From NCBI GenBank assembly GCA_947303185.1, contig CAMYXF010000012.1, positions 1 through 52,752 on the forward strand: a stretch of 52,752 nt of DNA, written 5' to 3'. Below, piece by piece: positions 24,347-31,904 of this stretch (positions within the stretch are counted from its first letter, which is position 1; each line of letters begins with the position of its first letter). The DNA is from an uncultured Clostridia bacterium (lineage in GTDB: Bacteria; Bacillota; Clostridia; Saccharofermentanales; Saccharofermentanaceae). The notes beneath the pieces are model-generated. The model was not told where the DNA came from, searched no databases, and saw only the letters and a list, made by a program, of their open reading frames with translations. A program made the position numbers and the translations under genes.

Positions 24347-25288
24347 ATGAAATATCAGCTTAACAACAAAACACTTACATCAGGACTTGTCGGCACATGG
24401 TCCTGGGGCAAAGGAAACAATGGCTCGAAAATGATCTTCGGCCAGAATTTCACAAAAGAACAGCTTAAGGAAGTTTTCGAGAAGGCGTACGCATCGGGTT
24501 TCAACGCGTGGGACACCGCCGAAGTTTACGGCATGGGAACTGCTGAAACTCTCATAGGAGAATTCATCAAGGACAAGCCGGACGTGTTTATCTCGACCAA
24601 GCATTTTCCGGGCAAGAGATACAAAGACGGCGAGACACGCGCTGCACTCGAAGCAAGCCTTAAGCGCCTCGGATTATCCAAGGCCGACCTGTATTTTCTG
24701 CACTCGCCCAAGAATATCGAGAGCAACATGAAAGAGATGGCCGAACTCTACAAAGAAGGCCTGATTGGCAGCATCGGCCTGTCCAACGGCAACCCGGAGC
24801 AGATCGCTCTGGCGTGTAAGATCCTTGAGGAAAACGGCGCGCATCTTGATGCCATACAGAACCACTACAGTCTTTTCGCGATGGAAAGAGAAGCTTCCAC
24901 ACTCGCCTTCTGCAAAGAGCACGGAATACTGTTCTTCGGCTACATGCTTCTCGAGCAGGGTGCTTTGTCAGGCCATTACAACAAAGACCACCACTTTGAG
25001 ACTTTCTCAATGAGAGGCCTGATGTTCGGAAAATCAAAGTTTAAGAAGGCCGATGCACTGATCAGCTACATCTGCGAGCTGGGCGAAAAATATTCCATCG
25101 ATTCATCACAGATCGCTATCGCCTGGGGCGTGTCAAAAGGCATCATCCCCATCGTCGGCATTAATAAGCCCCGTCACGTGGAACCTCTCGCAAAGGGCCT
25201 TAATCTGGAGCTTACAGACGATGAGATCTCGCGCCTTGAAGAACTCGCGCTCGCAACGGGAATAAAGCAGAAGGGCACGTGGGAATAA
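24347..25288 (+). CDS. Aldo/keto reductase
   Basis: This 313-residue enzyme starts at the ATG at 24347, since GTGAGGTG stands 7 bases upstream; the frame also opens at a GTG at 24338. The catalytic tetrad is visible: Asp in NAWDTAEVYG, Tyr in the same motif, Lys in ISTKHF and His in YFLHSP. The NADPH-binding part follows in SNGNPEQI and near the C-terminus in GVSKGIIPIVGINKPRHVEPL. The family reduces aldehydes or ketones with NADPH in the cytoplasm. The natural substrate cannot be told. It is a single gene convergent with the small flavin-type enzyme at 25369, separated by a large-loop hairpin (25298-25334). Confidence 0.93.
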   Translation: MKYQLNNKTLTSGLVGTWSWGKGNNGSKMIFGQNFTKEQLKEVFEKAYASGFNAWDTAEVYGMGTAETLIGEFIKDKPDVFISTKHFPGKRYKDGETRAALEASLKRLGLSKADLYFLHSPKNIESNMKEMAELYKEGLIGSIGLSNGNPEQIALACKILEENGAHLDAIQNHYSLFAMEREASTLAFCKEHGILFFGYMLLEQGALSGHYNKDHHFETFSMRGLMFGKSKFKKADALISYICELGEKYSIDSSQIAIAWGVSKGIIPIVGINKPRHVEPLAKGLNLELTDDEISRLEELALATGIKQKGTWE

Positions 25289-25297
25289 AAATGAGAA

Positions 25298-25334
25298 TAC
25301 CGTCCCATTGGCTCTTTTCGCGTTTGGGACGGTA
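25298..25334. repeat. Large-loop hairpin between convergent genes
   Basis: TACCGTCCCA (25298-25307) pairs with TGGGACGGTA (25325-25334) around a 17-nt loop TTGGCTCTTTTCGCGTT. No T-run follows. Stem length and the GGCTC-TTTT loop match the hairpin arrays elsewhere in the window. It may act as a terminator for both genes. Confidence 0.7.
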
Positions 25335-25368
25335 AATCAAATAACAAATTAATATCAATGAACTGATA

Positions 25369-25776
25369 TCAGAACGTGAACTCTTCCGGTGCAGCTGTGA
25401 ATGAGCTGAATGTTGCCGTAGCGTCCTTGAAGTAGAGGACCTGTGTATTGTCGTCATCAGCGTTGTACATCATCTTGAGCTCAGGGTGCTTCTCGAGCAT
25501 TGCAACCTTTACATCTCTTGAATCGTCGTTGATGAGCTCGCCTGATACGCGGAGCCATGTTCCTGTCTCGCCGTCGAAAGCGCAGATCTCAGCCTTAGGA
25601 TTTGCAGCGAGCTGCTTTGAAACGGGCTTAACCTTGCCTGTCTGGATGTAGAGCTTTCCGTCGTAAACGAGAGCTGTTCCGAAAGGTCTTACTCTCGGCT
25701 GGTCACCGTCAACTGTTGCGAGGTAATAAGTTCTTGTCTTGTCCAAAAATTCGCATACTTTCTCGATGTTTGCCAT
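25369..25776 (-). CDS. Pyridoxamine 5'-phosphate oxidase family protein
   Basis: This 135-residue protein starts at the ATG at 25776 (GGAGATTACTACC upstream); the longer frame to 25887 has no ribosome-binding site. The split-barrel flavin-binding fold is recognisable from FLDKTRTYYLATVDGDQPRVRPFG near the N-terminus, then LYIQTGKVKPVSKQLAANPKAEIC and TWLRVSGEL. Members of this short class bind FMN or F420 and are usually uncharacterised oxidoreductases; it is not the vitamin B6 enzyme PdxH. The gene lies downstream of the Dabb-domain gene on the same strand with a gap of 40 nt, so the two may be co-transcribed. Confidence 0.85.
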   Translation of the reverse strand: MANIEKVCEFLDKTRTYYLATVDGDQPRVRPFGTALVYDGKLYIQTGKVKPVSKQLAANPKAEICAFDGETGTWLRVSGELINDDSRDVKVAMLEKHPELKMMYNADDDNTQVLYFKDATATFSSFTAAPEEFTF

Positions 25777-25816
25777 GGTAGTAATCTCCTTTATTTTGCT
25801 TTTAAAATTTTTACTT

Positions 25817-26119
25817 TTAAACTTCGTAATCGAAGCTGCTTCTGACCTTCGCGAAAGGTCTGACCTTCGTGGTGGCAACTTCAACATGCAGAGGATTGGA
25901 AGAATAGTTCTTCAGTGCTTCCTCGTTTTCGAAAAGTGAATCGAGCATTGCATCACCGCTTGAACTTGCGAGCTTATCAGTATTTACCTTTATCTCAATA
26001 AGGCCCGGGATCTTGCCCTGAAGGCCCTCAAGACCTTCCTTGATGCCTGCTTTTATATTCTCTTTCTCGCTGTCGGAATACTCGTCCTTAAGCGTCCAGA
26101 CTATAACGTGTCTTACCAT
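25817..26119 (-). CDS. Dabb (stress-responsive alpha/beta-barrel) domain protein
   Basis: This 100-residue single-domain protein opens with VRHVIVWTLKDEYSD and contains PGLIEIKVNTDKL and YSSNPLHVEVA, the pattern of the dimeric alpha/beta-barrel Dabb family (Pfam stress-response A/B barrel). The HxxxW start and the closing His in PLHVEV are typical. Members act in varied roles, from stress proteins to small lyases; this one's role is unknown. AGGAGG precedes the ATG. It lies 11 nt after the large sugar-binding lipoprotein gene and may be part of its transcript. Confidence 0.88.
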   Translation of the reverse strand: MVRHVIVWTLKDEYSDSEKENIKAGIKEGLEGLQGKIPGLIEIKVNTDKLASSSGDAMLDSLFENEEALKNYSSNPLHVEVATTKVRPFAKVRSSFDYEV

Positions 26120-26130
26120 AAAACCTCCTG

Positions 26131-27672
26131 TTATTTCAGCATGTCTTCAGTGTAGTAACCGCTGTCGATGAGGATCTCAACGTAGTTGTTGCTGTCAACA
26201 AAGATGGGATCACAGAGATATGAATTTACGTAATCGTATCCGTTGTGGAAAGTGATTGTATCGTTGATCTCAATTGTCTGTCCTTCAGCAATCTGCTTGA
26301 CCATCTTAACGGTCCTGTCAACAAGGGTTCTGGTGTCCTTAAATACCGACATCGACTGCTTGCCGTTAATGATGTTCTTAACGTTTGCGATGTCGCAGTC
26401 CTGGCCGGTGATGATGGGATAAGTGCCCTTGTAATATGTCTCGAGCGCCTGGGTAACGCCCAACGCTGTTGAATCGTTGGAACAGAGCCATGCATCGATC
26501 GTCTCGCCATCCATATAGAACGCTCCAATGATGTTCTCTGCCCTGGCCTGTGCTCTCTCAGTGGACCAGGCATCCGTGGAAACATCAATAAAATTCATCT
26601 GGCCTGAAGGGACCTTCAGAACACCCTTATCAATATACGGCTGGAGGACATCCATTGCGCCGCTGTAGAAGAACTGGGCATTCATGTCTGAAGGATCGCC
26701 TGCCGTGATCTCAATGTTGTAGGTCGTACCGGCAGGTGCACTGTCGAGACCCAGCTGGTTAACAATGTACTCGGCCTGAAGCTCTCCGACTGCATAATTA
26801 TCGAAAGTTACATAGTAATCGATCTGAGCATTCATAATAATGCGGTCGTAACAGATAACCGTAATGCCCTTATCACGAGCTTCTTCCACAACATTGCTCA
26901 AGCTGTCACTGGAGATTGCAGCGATGATCAGGATTTTGCAGCCCTGGTTTATCTGGTTCTCGATCTGCGATATCTGGGTGTTGATGTCATTGGAAGCATA
27001 CTGGAGATCAACGTTGAAACCCTGTGCCTCCAGCTGGCTCTTAAGCTTGTCTCCGTCGCTATTCCATCTCATGAGATCTTTTGTAGGCATTGAGATGCCG
27101 ATCTTGTTCTCGGCAAGAGGATCTGCGATCGGGCCGGAACTGCCACCACTGTAGTAGGGTTCAAGTTCGATATTTGCGACCAGTGTCTCAAGTGTTTCCT
27201 TGAACTTTTTGTCAGACTTTTTGGTGACTAGCCAGTCGCCGTCCTTAAGAACGAAATCAATCGTTATCTTCTTGGATTTTCTGGGTTTTGTTGCCCTGAG
27301 CTCGTCAAGATATTCATCAAACTCAACGTCGAAATATGACTCCGCAATCCCTTCTGCATCAGGATATTTGAGCTCGATCGTGACACTGCCTTCTTTGTAT
27401 TTCACGTCAACTTCGGATTCGACGATCTCATACTCGGAACTGTTCAAAACTGCCGTAAGGATATCTGCGCGTTCGTTAAAGAATGAAAATGCCGTTTCTT
27501 CCTTGGCATCGACATATTTGGATGCATCCTTGCCTGAAAGGACTTTCGACACATAAGAGTCGAGGACCTCCTCCATGGCTGCCTGCTGCTTGGCTTTGCT
27601 GCCTGTGCATCCGGTCGAAGTCAATAACAGACCTGCTGCCATGATTGCTGCGATTACTTTTGAAGCTTTCAT
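26131..27672 (-). CDS. Fused lipoprotein: unknown N-domain plus sugar-type periplasmic-binding domain
   Basis: The protein is 513 residues from the ATG at 27672 (GGGAGGTGG upstream). A signal peptide with lipobox STGC (lipid Cys at about 22) is followed by a ~150-residue domain (about 30-175) seen in many clostridial lipoproteins. A Gly/Ser-rich linker and a type-1 periplasmic-binding domain (about 190-513) come next. The latter starts KIGISMPTKDLMRWNSDGD and contains YDRIIMNAQIDYYVTFDN and ITGQDCD, close to xylose/ChvE-type binding proteins. Such proteins normally deliver sugars to an ABC permease or a sensor. None is adjacent; the only divergent neighbour is a TetR regulator. The fusion and the orphan state are unusual. 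Confidence 0.85.
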   Translation of the reverse strand: MKASKVIAAIMAAGLLLTSTGCTGSKAKQQAAMEEVLDSYVSKVLSGKDASKYVDAKEETAFSFFNERADILTAVLNSSEYEIVESEVDVKYKEGSVTIELKYPDAEGIAESYFDVEFDEYLDELRATKPRKSKKITIDFVLKDGDWLVTKKSDKKFKETLETLVANIELEPYYSGGSSGPIADPLAENKIGISMPTKDLMRWNSDGDKLKSQLEAQGFNVDLQYASNDINTQISQIENQINQGCKILIIAAISSDSLSNVVEEARDKGITVICYDRIIMNAQIDYYVTFDNYAVGELQAEYIVNQLGLDSAPAGTTYNIEITAGDPSDMNAQFFYSGAMDVLQPYIDKGVLKVPSGQMNFIDVSTDAWSTERAQARAENIIGAFYMDGETIDAWLCSNDSTALGVTQALETYYKGTYPIITGQDCDIANVKNIINGKQSMSVFKDTRTLVDRTVKMVKQIAEGQTIEINDTITFHNGYDYVNSYLCDPIFVDSNNYVEILIDSGYYTEDMLK

Positions 27673-27749
27673 ATTCCACCTCCCGAAAACCGGTTTATCC
27701 CCGTTGGAATCCATATCTGACATAATGTCATTTCTTCGCTCGCTCCATA

Positions 27750-27758
27750 ATTATATCA
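27750..27758 (-). promoter_or_regulatory. Extended -10 promoter of the fused lipoprotein gene
   Basis: Minus-strand TGATATAAT (27758-27750) is an extended -10 element. The -35 region is poor, which fits an extended -10 promoter. It lies 78 nt before the start codon. Confidence 0.5.
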
Positions 27759-27759
27759 G

Positions 27760-27788
27760 TTGCAGCGTACAAATAAATGTGATATCTT
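27760..27788 (+). promoter_or_regulatory. Promoter of the tetR / phosphotransferase operon
   Basis: TTGCAG (27760-27765), a 17-nt spacer and TATCTT (27783-27788) with a TGA extension. The start point would fall near 27795, inside the operator palindrome. Confidence 0.6.
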
Positions 27789-27790
27789 TG

Positions 27791-27810
27791 TTATTGAACG
27801 CGTTCAATAA
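27791..27810. promoter_or_regulatory. Perfect 20-bp palindromic operator
   Basis: TTATTGAACGCGTTCAATAA is a perfect 20-bp palindrome placed between the -10 hexamer and the ribosome-binding site of the tetR gene. TetR regulators typically bind such a site next to their own gene, so autorepression is likely. It is also about 35-60 bp upstream of the divergent lipoprotein promoter. Confidence 0.8.
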
Positions 27811-27823
27811 TGGGAGGCTGGCC

Positions 27824-28402
27824 ATGCAAAAAGACGAAAAACTCAACATAACAAAAGAGAAACTGCTCGATGCGACTTTCGCTCTGATGGAAGAAACGGA
27901 CGATCCGCTTAACGTCACTTCACGCCAGATAGCAGACCGCGCCGGCGCAAAGCCCTCCATGATAAATTACTGCTTCGGTTCAAGAGAGAACCTCATCTAC
28001 CAGACTTTCCAGAAACAGTATCTGAGTTTCCTCAAAGATAAAGATGTCGAGAAGCTCCTGGCTTCGAACCTCCCTCCCAAGGACCTTCTTAAAAAGCTCC
28101 ACTTCATCGTTGCGAAGTGCCTTATCGAAAACCCGAAATTCACAAAGGCCATCACGCCTTATGTTCTCTTCAACAGGGATCTCTCGCAAGAGTCTTTCAG
28201 CTTTGCTTATGTGAAGATGCATTATGCTGGACGCAGGACCGATAAAGAGTGCAAGCTCATCGCATATGAGATATCTTCCATGATGCAGCTGATCATATTC
28301 AGAAAAGAAGACATTAAGAAGGATTTCGGCATCGATCTCGAAAAAGAAAAAGAACTCAAAAAATACATCGATATGCGCATAGATCTTCTTCTCGGAGAAT
28401 GA
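27824..28402 (+). CDS. TetR family transcriptional regulator
   Basis: This 192-residue regulator starts at the ATG at 27824 behind GGGAGG; longer in-frame starts run through the operator. The N-terminal helix-turn-helix (about residues 12-58) reads KEKLLDATFALMEETDDPLN, then VTSRQIADRAGAKPSMINYCFGSRENLIYQTF, the usual TetR recognition pattern. The C-terminal part (about 70-192) is a helical ligand domain ending in a Lys/Glu-rich helix. The stop codon is 1 nt before the ATG of the PEP-utilising enzyme, so the regulator and enzyme are co-transcribed from the palindrome-covered promoter. The inducer is probably a substrate of that enzyme, by inference. Confidence 0.9.
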   Translation: MQKDEKLNITKEKLLDATFALMEETDDPLNVTSRQIADRAGAKPSMINYCFGSRENLIYQTFQKQYLSFLKDKDVEKLLASNLPPKDLLKKLHFIVAKCLIENPKFTKAITPYVLFNRDLSQESFSFAYVKMHYAGRRTDKECKLIAYEISSMMQLIIFRKEDIKKDFGIDLEKEKELKKYIDMRIDLLLGE

Positions 28403-28403
28403 C

Positions 28404-30725
28404 ATGAAATACATTTTCGACTTAAGGACAATACCCGAAGATAAGCTTGCCGTAGCAGGCGGCAAGGCGGCTTCTTTATCGCTCATGATGAAGAACCTGA
28501 ATATGAATATTCCCGGCGGTTACGTCATCACCGCGGAAGGTTTTCGCGACGGGAAACTCACAGATGAAGCATCCGAAGAACTGAACAATACCATTGGTAA
28601 ATTAGACAGGCTCAAGACCTATGCGGTCAGGTCATCTGCCATCGGCGAAGACGGCGAGAATAACTCGTTTGCAGGTCAGTATGAGACACTCACGGACGTT
28701 ATCGTTCCAAAGATCAGAGATGCAGTAAAAACCGTTGCAGCTTCGGCAAAGAGCGACCGCGTCGAAGAATATAAGAGCCACAATGACGCATCCGGCGAAG
28801 GCATCGGAATCGTAATCCAGGAGTTCGTAAAGCCTGAATATGCGGGCGTTATTTTCACCTCCGACATCATCACCGGAAAAGACGATAAGATCGTCGGCAA
28901 CTACGTTCACGGCGATGGCGAGAAACTCGTGTCAGGTTCCGAGAACGCCGAAGAGTTCAGAATAGGCTCGCTGAAATTGTCGTACGAAGGCAATCCCGAT
29001 CTCGCAAGATTCTCCAAAACACTCCGCAGGTATTCACTTGCGATCCGCTCATTCTACGGCGTTCCGATGGACATCGAGTGGGCAATATCAGGCGGCAGAG
29101 TATATATTTTGCAGGCGCGCCCCATCACGACTCTGAAAAGGATTTCCGTAAAAGATTACGACGTAAACGGCACGCGCTCAGGCTATAAACTTCTTACTAA
29201 AACCAACGTAGGCGAGATCTTCACAAAACCTGTAAGTCCCATGACTTTCAGCGTTCTGGAGAAGATTAATGAATTTGTCGGCCTGCCCGAATGGCTCGAC
29301 AACATCAACGGCCAGGCATACATGAACATATCCGTCATGTGCTCCCTGATGGTGGCTTACGGCAAGACTCCGGAGAAAGCATACGAGACTGTAAAAGACC
29401 TTGTCGGCGAGATACCTTCAGGCGTTGAAATCCCGGTATCACCTTTTGATAAAAAGGCTTTCAAACATAACCTCTGGACGCTTCTTTTCCCGAAGAATAA
29501 ATCGAAGCTTTCCAAAAAAGAAAAGCACGAGATGGTGCTGCGCCTGGATGATATTTCAGAAGATCTTATCGCTGAGATCCGCGCTATAAGTAACAATTCT
29601 GCACTCATGAAATACTGGGATGATGTGCTGGTTCCGAAGCTTAACGACGGACTTGCATCGATCCTGACAGAAAGCGGAATGTCACTGGTGCCTCTTTTCG
29701 GAACGCGCAAAAAGATCTCGAAGATCGCAGGCGAAGACATGGCAAACCGCCTCTTAACGGGCTGCGTCGGCGTGCTCGCATCTATGAAGCCGATGCTCCT
29801 TTTGGAAGACGTTGCCGAAGGAAAGATGACACGCGAAGAGTACATAAAGATCTGCGGCCACCGCTCCGCCAACGAGATGGAGCTTATGGAGCCGCGCCCT
29901 TATGAAGACCCATCCTTCCCTGACAACCTTTTGAACGACAGAAAAGAGGGCGGCTATAACCTCCGTTCGATCCTTGCAAACCAGGAAGCTTCGTACAGGG
30001 AAGCACTTGCCGAATTCAAGTCCAAGTATCCTTCCAAGAGCAAGTGGATCGACAAGGAGATCGCGAAGTTCATTCACGCAAATGATTTCAGGGAAGACAT
30101 CAGAAGCAAAGGCGTTCGCATCTTCTGCGTATTCAGGGAATACTGCCTTAAGGCCGGCGAATTAAACGGCCTTGGTGAAGATATCTTCATGCTTGGATAT
30201 AAGGAAATGTTCGCATTGCTTAAAGGCGATTCTTCTGTCCTGTCATACATTCCAGCACGTAGGCAGACCTTCGAAAAGTACTGCTCCTACCCTGCTTTCC
30301 CGAACCTCGTCATCGGCCGTTTTGATGCAGATGAATGGCTTAAAGATCCCGACAGGAGAAACGATGTTTACATAAGCGGCAGAAGTTCCAACGAAGACGT
30401 ATCTTCTGACGTCAAAGGCTTTGCCGGTGCTGCAGGTGTCGTAACAGGAACGGTCCGCGTAATCGAAGACGTCGAGCACATCGATGAACTTGCCGAAGGC
30501 GAGATCCTCGTCACCCGCGCAACTAACATCGGCTGGACAGTCGCATTCCATAAGGTATCGGCGATCGTTACTGACATCGGCGCTCCTTTGTCCCATGCTG
30601 CTATCGTCGCACGTGAATTCGGCATCCCTGCTGTTGTCGGCTGCCGCAACGCGACAACTGTCCTTAAGACAGGCGATGTCGTTACCGTTGACGGCGGAAA
30701 CGGCACGGTTACCAAGGTTAAATAA
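28404..30725 (+). CDS. PEP-synthase-like phosphotransferase, rifampicin phosphotransferase type
   Basis: This 773-residue protein has an N-terminal ATP-grasp domain of the PEP synthase/PPDK type (about 10-245, with GGKAASLSLM, YAVRSSAIGEDGENNSFAGQ and the closing DIEWAISGGRVYILQARPIT). A middle helical region (about 260-660) follows, then the swivelling phosphohistidine domain (about 690-773, PLSHAAIVAREFGIPAVVG, His731). The C-terminal PEP/pyruvate-binding barrel of true PEP synthase is missing. That three-part order is the one of rifampicin phosphotransferases (about 865 residues), which inactivate the drug with ATP. The middle region would decide the substrate and cannot be judged by eye. 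It is co-transcribed with a TetR regulator, as expected of an inducible detoxification enzyme. Confidence 0.8.
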   Translation: MKYIFDLRTIPEDKLAVAGGKAASLSLMMKNLNMNIPGGYVITAEGFRDGKLTDEASEELNNTIGKLDRLKTYAVRSSAIGEDGENNSFAGQYETLTDVIVPKIRDAVKTVAASAKSDRVEEYKSHNDASGEGIGIVIQEFVKPEYAGVIFTSDIITGKDDKIVGNYVHGDGEKLVSGSENAEEFRIGSLKLSYEGNPDLARFSKTLRRYSLAIRSFYGVPMDIEWAISGGRVYILQARPITTLKRISVKDYDVNGTRSGYKLLTKTNVGEIFTKPVSPMTFSVLEKINEFVGLPEWLDNINGQAYMNISVMCSLMVAYGKTPEKAYETVKDLVGEIPSGVEIPVSPFDKKAFKHNLWTLLFPKNKSKLSKKEKHEMVLRLDDISEDLIAEIRAISNNSALMKYWDDVLVPKLNDGLASILTESGMSLVPLFGTRKKISKIAGEDMANRLLTGCVGVLASMKPMLLLEDVAEGKMTREEYIKICGHRSANEMELMEPRPYEDPSFPDNLLNDRKEGGYNLRSILANQEASYREALAEFKSKYPSKSKWIDKEIAKFIHANDFREDIRSKGVRIFCVFREYCLKAGELNGLGEDIFMLGYKEMFALLKGDSSVLSYIPARRQTFEKYCSYPAFPNLVIGRFDADEWLKDPDRRNDVYISGRSSNEDVSSDVKGFAGAAGVVTGTVRVIEDVEHIDELAEGEILVTRATNIGWTVAFHKVSAIVTDIGAPLSHAAIVAREFGIPAVVGCRNATTVLKTGDVVTVDGGNGTVTKVK

Positions 30726-31112
30726 TTACTTCAGCGAAATAGCTGTAAGGATAAAGATGACCGCTTCGATCAGGGCAAGCGGCGTCATGGTGTACTTTTC
30801 TTTCTTGCTTAGAGAGAAGAAATTCATGATTGTGTTGAACGCAAAGAAGCCTCCGAAAACATAGCAGATAATCCTGGTGACACTTACGGAAAACCACATG
30901 TTCATGAGGCCTGCTGCCTGCAACAAGATCAGCGCTGCGAACACCTGGGTCAGAAACGAGAATGCTCCTGCCAGGCGCATCATCGGCGGAAGGACTTTGT
31001 AGCGCCCGCCCATCGTAAACTCTCCCAAAGGAAGTCCTGCGATCAGCAGAACTTCAAATACTGCCGCAACGAACAGTAATATTGCACCAATAACAGCTAA
31101 GATTGTAATCAT
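30726..31112 (-). CDS. Small four-helix membrane protein
   Basis: This 128-residue protein consists of four hydrophobic helices (about 3-28, 44-68, 76-96 and 108-126) with a short basic loop SLSKKEKY between the last two. The arrangement resembles small integral membrane proteins commonly placed beside TetR regulators; no specific family was recognised. Its ATG overlaps the TGA of the upstream tetR by 4 bases, so it is translationally coupled to the regulator and is the likely target of its control. Its stop codon abuts the stop of the convergent phosphotransferase gene. Transport or membrane-stress roles are possible, unproven. Confidence 0.75.
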   Translation of the reverse strand: MITILAVIGAILLFVAAVFEVLLIAGLPLGEFTMGGRYKVLPPMMRLAGAFSFLTQVFAALILLQAAGLMNMWFSVSVTRIICYVFGGFFAFNTIMNFFSLSKKEKYTMTPLALIEAVIFILTAISLK

Positions 31113-31714
31113 TTAATCTTTCCCTTCTTCGGCATCTTATCAGGATCAACGCCTTCCATTAGAAGGAATCCGTCTGCCGCGTTGTTTATCATCTTCATCA
31201 TCTCTTTCTCGGTCGCCGTAAACATACCTGTAGCGACGAGAGTCGCAATTCCATGCGAGTATATGATCGTGTTCCTGATAAAGCGGATGACCTGTTGGCG
31301 CTTTAAGCCGGTCTGGTCACAGATATTCTTTATCATCTCCGCGTTATGCTCGCCGGTGGCGATGTCTTTTACGCTATGTGTCTGTGCAAAGGGTGCCTCG
31401 CCCAGATAGAGGTACTTAAACAGGTTGGGTTCGTTTATCGCCATCCTGACATATGCTGCGCCGATGGCTTCAAAGCCTTCAACGGCGTTGTTTGTTGCAG
31501 ACATCGCGCTTGCTGCGGCATAGGCACGGGCATAATCAAAGAGAGCGGCTCTTAAGCCGTCCATGTTTTCGAAATGCCAGACAATGGGCTGCGTTGAGCA
31601 ACCGATCTCTGAAGCAAGGGTCTTTATGTTCACCGAAGAATAGCCGTCTCTGATAAGCATTTTAAGGGCTGATTCCAGGATCAATTCGCGTCCGATCGTA
31701 ACTTTTCTAGCCAT
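31109..31714 (-). CDS. TetR/AcrR family transcriptional regulator
   Basis: This 201-residue regulator starts at the ATG at 31714 (MARKVTIGRELI), behind GAGGAG. The helix-turn-helix (about 8-55) reads ILESALKMLIRDGYSSVNIK, TLASEIGCSTQPIVWHFENMDGLRAALF. The C-terminal half is a helical ligand domain related to the WHG type (FATY-like YLYLGEAPF and the long helix RFIRNTIIYSHGIATLVATGMF). It overlaps the membrane protein gene by 4 bp. The promoter (31763-31791) is overlapped by an 18-bp palindrome, so autorepression and control of the membrane protein are likely. The ligand is unknown. Confidence 0.92.
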   Translation of the reverse strand: MARKVTIGRELILESALKMLIRDGYSSVNIKTLASEIGCSTQPIVWHFENMDGLRAALFDYARAYAAASAMSATNNAVEGFEAIGAAYVRMAINEPNLFKYLYLGEAPFAQTHSVKDIATGEHNAEMIKNICDQTGLKRQQVIRFIRNTIIYSHGIATLVATGMFTATEKEMMKMINNAADGFLLMEGVDPDKMPKKGKIK

Positions 31715-31746
31715 ATGCAGATACTCCTCATAACATAAACGCAATT

Positions 31747-31764
31747 ATATAAACTCGTTTATAT
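31747..31764. promoter_or_regulatory. Palindromic operator of the second tetR operon
   Basis: ATATAAAC-TC-GTTTATAT is an inverted repeat with perfect 8-bp arms, overlapping the -10 hexamer of the tetR promoter. Weaker outer arms GCAA/TTGC extend it to 31741-31773. Confidence 0.75.
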
Positions 31765-31791
31765 TATAGTTGCAACATCAGGGCTTGTAAA
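31763..31791 (-). promoter_or_regulatory. Promoter of the second tetR operon
   Basis: Minus-strand TTTACA (31791-31786), a 17-nt spacer and TATAAT (31768-31763). The operator overlaps the -10 element. Confidence 0.75.
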
Positions 31792-31904
31792 GTTGTAATA
31801 AGGATAAGTGCCGTAAAAATGGCTGTAACAGTATCGTCAAATAAATAATTTTTTATTTTATGTTACTATTACAGCAAGGAATATAGACAGGAGAGGGTAG
31901 CTCC

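Noticed and set aside
27575..27823. N-terminal extension of the TetR regulator
   Set aside because: The longer frame crosses the promoter, the operator and the divergent lipoprotein start; the ATG at 27824 has a good ribosome-binding site and gives a normal TetR length.
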